This document shows positions 24,507 to 24,548 of a DNA stretch of 24,548 bases, in pieces. Position 1 is the stretch's first letter; every line of letters begins with the position of its first letter. Below the pieces are notes generated by a model. It saw only the letters and a list, made by a program, of their open reading frames with translations, made no database searches and was not told the origin of the DNA. Both the position numbers and the translations under genes were made by a program. The stretch is from the IMG/VR virus record IMGVR_UViG_3300047550_004372, positions 1 to 24,548 of that record; one strand, written 5' to 3'. This DNA comes from a virus.

Positions 24507-24548
24507 GTCTTTTGCCATAAGATGGTTCTGTGCCATATTCCCAATCAT
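24502..24548 (-). CDS. C-terminal 14 codons of an upstream gene (cut by window)
   Basis: On the minus strand one frame from the window edge reads DWEYGTEPSYGKRQ followed by TAA at 24504-24502. I prefer this frame to MIGNMAQNHLMAKDNKYK (stop at 24494-24492) because its TAA lies inside the late promoter-like motif in the same register as the stops of the 904- and 60-residue genes. Too little is visible to name the protein; in related phages another baseplate or hub gene is usual here. Confidence 0.5.
   Translation of the reverse strand, partial: DWEYGTEPSYGKRQ

Noticed and set aside
1-24548. tRNA, CRISPR, insertion sequence, integrase or terminator hairpin
   Set aside because: Gaps between genes are at most 31 bases, no direct-repeat array or inverted-repeat ends were seen, and all large frames are intact structural genes.

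Overview
The window is a compact block of virion structural genes from a T4-like (Straboviridae/Kyanoviridae-type) myovirus. Every gene I can support lies on the minus strand, so transcription runs from high to low coordinates. The DNA is AT-rich (about one third G+C by eye), genes are packed with 0-31 base gaps or short overlaps, and no host-type genes, RNA genes or mobile elements are visible. The gene order, the giant structural proteins built from repeated beta modules, and TATAAATA-like late promoter motifs fit a marine T4-like phage, such as a Prochlorococcus or Synechococcus cyanophage or possibly a pelagiphage. No host-diagnostic gene (for example psbA) is present, so the host stays open.

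In transcription order (right to left): the last codons of an unidentified upstream gene (24548-24502); gp25, baseplate wedge (24474-24067); gp6, baseplate wedge (24067-22193); a 2724-residue gp7-type wedge protein (22191-14017) with a T4 gp7-like core at its N-terminus and a very long extension that includes a degenerate YHYH domain; a 904-residue structural protein of unknown function (14010-11296); gp8, baseplate wedge (11273-9699); a 2122-residue DUF4815-type structural protein (9696-3328); two small proteins (3331-3101 and 3111-2929); neck proteins gp13 (2908-2078) and gp14 (2076-700); and the N-terminal 222 codons of gp15, the tail terminator/sheath stabiliser (668-1, cut by the window edge).

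The products fit together as follows. gp25, gp6, gp7 and gp8 form the baseplate wedge. The 904- and 2122-residue proteins probably decorate or extend the wedge, because they occupy the places where T4 has gp9, gp10, gp11, gp12 and wac. gp13, gp14 and gp15 close the neck and cap the tail tube. Three motifs matching the T4-like late promoter (NATAAATA) precede gp25, gp8 and gp13, and each overlaps the stop codon of the preceding gene in the same register. The most distinctive features are the modular growth of gp7, the spread of a few short beta modules through several different structural proteins, and a small protein with a perfect isoleucine/leucine heptad coiled coil near the position that wac (fibritin) holds in T4.

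No stretch of more than 300 bases lacks a gene. Homology statements rest on my memory of T4 protein sequences; no search was run.
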